Shown: positions 5,997 through 8,444 of the stretch, piece after piece | How the letters are laid out: the number at the start of each line of letters is the position of its first letter | Numbering within the stretch: position 1 is the stretch's first letter | Assembly: GCA_005798965.1 (NCBI GenBank) | Contig: SYIB01000168.1 | Coordinates: 1-8,444, forward strand | Direction of reading: 5' to 3' | Length of the DNA: 8,444 bases | From: Planctomycetia bacterium | Lineage (GTDB): Bacteria; Planctomycetota; Phycisphaerae; Phycisphaerales; SM1A02 | The notes under the pieces: model-generated | Databases searched by the model: none | What the model saw: only the letters and a program-made list of their open reading frames with translations | Told to the model about the DNA's origin: nothing | Made by a program: the position numbers and the translations under genes

Positions 5997-7234
5997 CCGT
6001 GTGCGGAGCCGATCATGCAGCGGAGCAGCACGCCCAGGCACGCGAGGCGCTCTCGCGCGCCAAGACCAAGCTCGTGCGTGAACTGCCCGAGCTGGCCAGC
6101 GAGCTCCTGCGGGTACCGCTCGTCGTGACGCAGGTCTGGGGCATCGATACGGCGGCGACCGATGGCCGCATGATCGCCTTCGATGCGGCGTTCACGGTTC
6201 GCTTGGCGGCCGACGATGCCGCGGCGAGCAGCCACGGGGGCACGCTCAAGGCAGTTCTGCTGCATGAACTGCTGCACATCATCTGCCGTCATGCCGAGCG
6301 CCGCGAGGATCGCGATGCGCTGGTGTGGAACTGTGCCGTCGACTACGTGGTCAACAACATGGCGATCGATCTTGGGGCGAACCTCCCCACGGGCGCGCTG
6401 ATCGATCGAAGCCTTTCGGGCAGGAGCGGCGAGCAGATCTACCGCCTGCTCATGGCTGATCCGGCGATCCGCGACGCCGTCGCCGAGCAGCGCAGCTGCT
6501 ACGGACTCGCCGACACCATGCTCACCCCTGAGGAAGGCAATGCCCTGACTGCAGTCGCGGGGCTCCAACCGCTCACCCGCACGGCCGTGCTGGAGATTGC
6601 GCGGCGCGGTCGCACCGCACTCGAGGTGATCCTGCGCAAGCAGGGCCACGGTTCCCCCAACGCCGAGCTGGGAGCGCTCGATGCCATCAATCGGCCGCCA
6701 CCGCGTTGGCGCCAGGCACTGTCGGACTGGTGCCAGCAGCCAAGCCGTGACGAGAGCTCCTTCACCCGTCCCAATCGCCGGATGCTTGGCCATGGCTTCG
6801 TGCTGCCGGGCCACAGCGGCCGTACCGCGCAGGGCATCGTGGTGGGACTCGATACCAGCGGCAGCCGCTGGGATCGCCGCGTCCTGGCCTGCGTGCTCGG
6901 TCAGATCGAGCAGTTGCGCGATGTCATGGGCTGCCCATGCTGGATCATCTCGTTCGATACGAAGGTCACCGCTCGACGGCAGCTCGAACCCGGCGAGAGC
7001 CTTGTCGCGACTGAGGTTCTTCGTGGCGGCGGGGGCACCGACTTCTGCTGCTTCTTCGACGAGCTCGAGGAGATCCGCGCCAGCCAAGCGCAGACCGTGG
7101 CGGTCATCATCACCGACTGCATGGGCACGTTCCCCACGATGCCGCACGACCGAACATGCTGGCTCGTGCCGGAGGCATTCTCGGCAGCGGTGCCGTTTGG
7201 CGTGGTCGTGCGGTACGACGAACAGCCCGACTGA
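5993..7234 (+). CDS. Putative metallopeptidase with C-terminal vWA domain (DUF2201 type)
   Basis: I take GTG 5993 as the start because it overlaps the ATPase stop by four bases. GTG 5999 is a near alternative. The 413-residue product has two domains. The N-terminal part carries HELLH at 91-95 (zinc-protease HExxH) followed by WNCAVDYVVNN, in which Asp116 is the likely third metal ligand, as in the DUF2201 N-terminal family. The C-terminal vWA-like domain has a complete MIDAS: DTSGS with Asp287, Ser289 and Ser291, Thr349 in GGGGTDF, and Asp375 in IITDC. Between them lies a helical spacer (about 130-275). This architecture is classically paired with a MoxR ATPase. The vWA domain probably docks onto the ring and may gate the peptidase. 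Whether proteolysis really occurs, and on what substrate, is unknown. It is cytoplasmic by appearance. Confidence 0.9.
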   Translation: MTVCGADHAAEQHAQAREALSRAKTKLVRELPELASELLRVPLVVTQVWGIDTAATDGRMIAFDAAFTVRLAADDAAASSHGGTLKAVLLHELLHIICRHAERREDRDALVWNCAVDYVVNNMAIDLGANLPTGALIDRSLSGRSGEQIYRLLMADPAIRDAVAEQRSCYGLADTMLTPEEGNALTAVAGLQPLTRTAVLEIARRGRTALEVILRKQGHGSPNAELGALDAINRPPPRWRQALSDWCQQPSRDESSFTRPNRRMLGHGFVLPGHSGRTAQGIVVGLDTSGSRWDRRVLACVLGQIEQLRDVMGCPCWIISFDTKVTARRQLEPGESLVATEVLRGGGGTDFCCFFDELEEIRASQAQTVAVIITDCMGTFPTMPHDRTCWLVPEAFSAAVPFGVVVRYDEQPD

Positions 7235-7278
7235 GGACCTCCAACCAGCACTCTCTCACTCAACCATCGACCCTTCCC
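7235..7278 (+). promoter_or_regulatory. G-poor leader before the YbjN-like gene
   Basis: The 44-base spacer is pyrimidine/A-rich with four G and no Shine-Dalgarno. GACCTCCAACCAG (7236-7248) differs by one inserted base from the sequence at 4806-4817 in the MoxR leader, and both continue into CT-rich sequence before the start codon. The short distance fits one transcript with the vWA gene. A regulatory role is a guess. Confidence 0.25.
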
Positions 7279-8444
7279 ATGGCCAGCGCCCCGAAACCCA
7301 TCATGACCTACCTGACCACCACCATGCCCACGCTCTTCCTTCTCTCGACCGCCTTCTACTCCGGGTTCCTCACTTTCGGCGCGCCGCCGAGTGCGCCGGT
7401 GGCTCCAGCCGCAGCGCTGCATCAGCTGCCGGACCAGCCCGAGGATGGGTTGTTCTATGACGGCGACGACGACGCGACGATGGGGGCGCTGGTGCGCCAG
7501 GCCTGCACGCGCATTGGGGCGCGTGGCGTGACGGATGCCGAGGAGGGCGATTCACTGATGCACTTTGACGATTCGTACCTTGAGATCAGGGTCATGTCGC
7601 GAGACGCCGACAACCTGAAGGTGGATGCACTCTTCGTCTCATCGCTGATCCCGCTGGTCCCAACTGCTCACGCCGACGATCCGCGGCTGGTTGAGATCGT
7701 CTACCGGCTCAACAACTCCTACAAGGTCGGTCAGGTGCGCATCTTCGCACTCGATCAAGGCGAACTCATTCTGGCGATCGGCCGCCACCTGTCGTTCCAG
7801 GATCACCTGAGCGATGCCTTCCTCTACGACTGGCTCGTTGAATTCGAGGGCTCCTGCGATTGGCTCATCCAGCATGAGAGGGAGCAGATCGGCATGTGGA
7901 TCGATACGAACTTTGCGGGTGATGCCGACGATGCTGACCATGGAGGCCCCGATGCAGCGGGTGGCGATGCAGCCGGCAAGGAAGCGGGCATCGACGAGGC
8001 TCGTGCCGAGGACATCGAACCAAATCGTGCAGGTGCAACTGCCACCAACCAGCTCGGGTGGCGAGGCGAGTCACCGGACGCCGACGTGGACGATCTCGAA
8101 CACGCCGACTCCGCCGTCACCGCCGTCGCCGACACCGCCGCACTCCGGGCGGCGATCAACGGACCGCAAGGTGTGGCAGATCATGGCTCCTTCGAGTCAG
8201 CTGGCGTGAAGGTGCTGCCCACCGGCATGCCGCGGATCTGGGATCCCGAGGGGCCAATCGTGGTTCGGGTGGTTGGCGATCCGTACCAACGCCTCTTCAC
8301 GCCGGAGTCCGTCATGCAAGCGTGGCAGACCATGGAACCCGTCGGCGGGCCCGGCTTCGAGGGCATCAGCATGGCCGCCGTGGATGCCGCAGGCAAGCCG
8401 CTGATCGCCCGCACCTGCCAGCAGTGGGCCGAGTTCGGCGCCGA
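7279..8444 (+). CDS. YbjN-like domain protein, partial at 3' end
   Basis: The frame is open from ATG 7279 to the window end (388 codons visible). Other starts are possible at ATG 7303 and 7324. Residues 10-33 are hydrophobic (TMPTLFLLSTAFYSGFLTFG), then Ala/Pro-rich, and could be a signal or membrane anchor. Residues about 65-205 resemble the YbjN/type III secretion chaperone-like fold: a short helix (ALVRQACTRIG), strands, then VEIVYRLNNSYKVGQVRIFALDQGELILAIG and a final helix. The printed stretch is discussed only as strands and helices, not as a catalytic motif. Residues about 212-290 are an acidic, Ala/Asp/Gly-rich linker. The visible C-terminal part (KVLPTGMPRIW, then VVRVVGDPYQRLF) is unrecognised. 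YbjN proteins are non-enzymatic and often bind partners, so an adapter or substrate role beside the MoxR/vWA pair is possible. Confidence 0.75.
   Translation, partial: MASAPKPIMTYLTTTMPTLFLLSTAFYSGFLTFGAPPSAPVAPAAALHQLPDQPEDGLFYDGDDDATMGALVRQACTRIGARGVTDAEEGDSLMHFDDSYLEIRVMSRDADNLKVDALFVSSLIPLVPTAHADDPRLVEIVYRLNNSYKVGQVRIFALDQGELILAIGRHLSFQDHLSDAFLYDWLVEFEGSCDWLIQHEREQIGMWIDTNFAGDADDADHGGPDAAGGDAAGKEAGIDEARAEDIEPNRAGATATNQLGWRGESPDADVDDLEHADSAVTAVADTAALRAAINGPQGVADHGSFESAGVKVLPTGMPRIWDPEGPIVVRVVGDPYQRLFTPESVMQAWQTMEPVGGPGFEGISMAAVDAAGKPLIARTCQQWAEFGA

Noticed and set aside
5216..7147. Long minus-strand frame (643 codons) across the ATPase and vWA genes
   Set aside because: It is antisense to two genes with intact catalytic motifs, and its composition is typical of a shadow frame.
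1..8444. tRNA, rRNA, CRISPR array, insertion sequence or attachment-site repeats
   Set aside because: I looked for cloverleaf-like arms, regularly spaced repeats, transposase motifs and matching flanking repeats by eye and found none. A computed search could still find short or degenerate ones.

Overview
The window is GC-rich (about two-thirds by eye) and densely coding, with weak or absent Shine-Dalgarno sequences in front of several genes. The first gene fragment looks like TPR-type helices, and a MoxR ATPase is paired with a metallopeptidase/vWA protein. This would fit a Planctomycetota-like or other high-GC environmental bacterium, but nothing fixes the taxon. No rRNA, tRNA, CRISPR array or transposase was seen.

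Layout. 2-280 (+) is the 3' end of a helical, possibly TPR-containing protein. 319-1116 (-) is an unrecognised 265-aa protein convergent with it. 1117-1661 is a gap between divergent genes. Its right half (about 1430-1647) folds on paper into a long imperfect helix enclosing several GC-rich hairpins, the layout expected of a retron msr-msd RNA (a1-msr-msd-a2), and it ends 14 nt before the next start codon. 1662-3692 (+) is a 676-aa retron-type reverse transcriptase with an unusual N-terminal extension of about 395 residues. 3689-4786 (+) is an unrecognised 365-aa protein overlapping the RT by 4 nt. A strong hairpin (4773-4810) covers its stop codon. 4887-5996 (+) is a MoxR-type AAA+ ATPase. 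5993-7234 (+), overlapping it by 4 nt, is a DUF2201-type protein with an HExxH metallopeptidase domain and a C-terminal vWA domain with a complete MIDAS. 7279-8444 (+, cut by the window end) is a YbjN-like protein with a hydrophobic N-terminus and an acidic linker.

System view. All genes from the RNA to the YbjN-like gene lie on one strand, with two ATGA/GTGA-type overlaps and no intervening gene on the other strand. The most interesting reading is a retron (RNA, RT and a coupled unknown protein) joined to a MoxR-metallopeptidase/vWA module. MoxR-vWA pairs act as chaperone-like remodelling machines and have been proposed as cores of NTP-dependent conflict systems. A retron whose effector arm is such a machine does not match any retron arrangement I can name. 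The RT and RNA calls rest on motifs and base pairing visible in the sequence. Functional linkage to the MoxR module is inferred from gene order, and the 4773-4810 hairpin may mark a transcriptional boundary inside the cluster.
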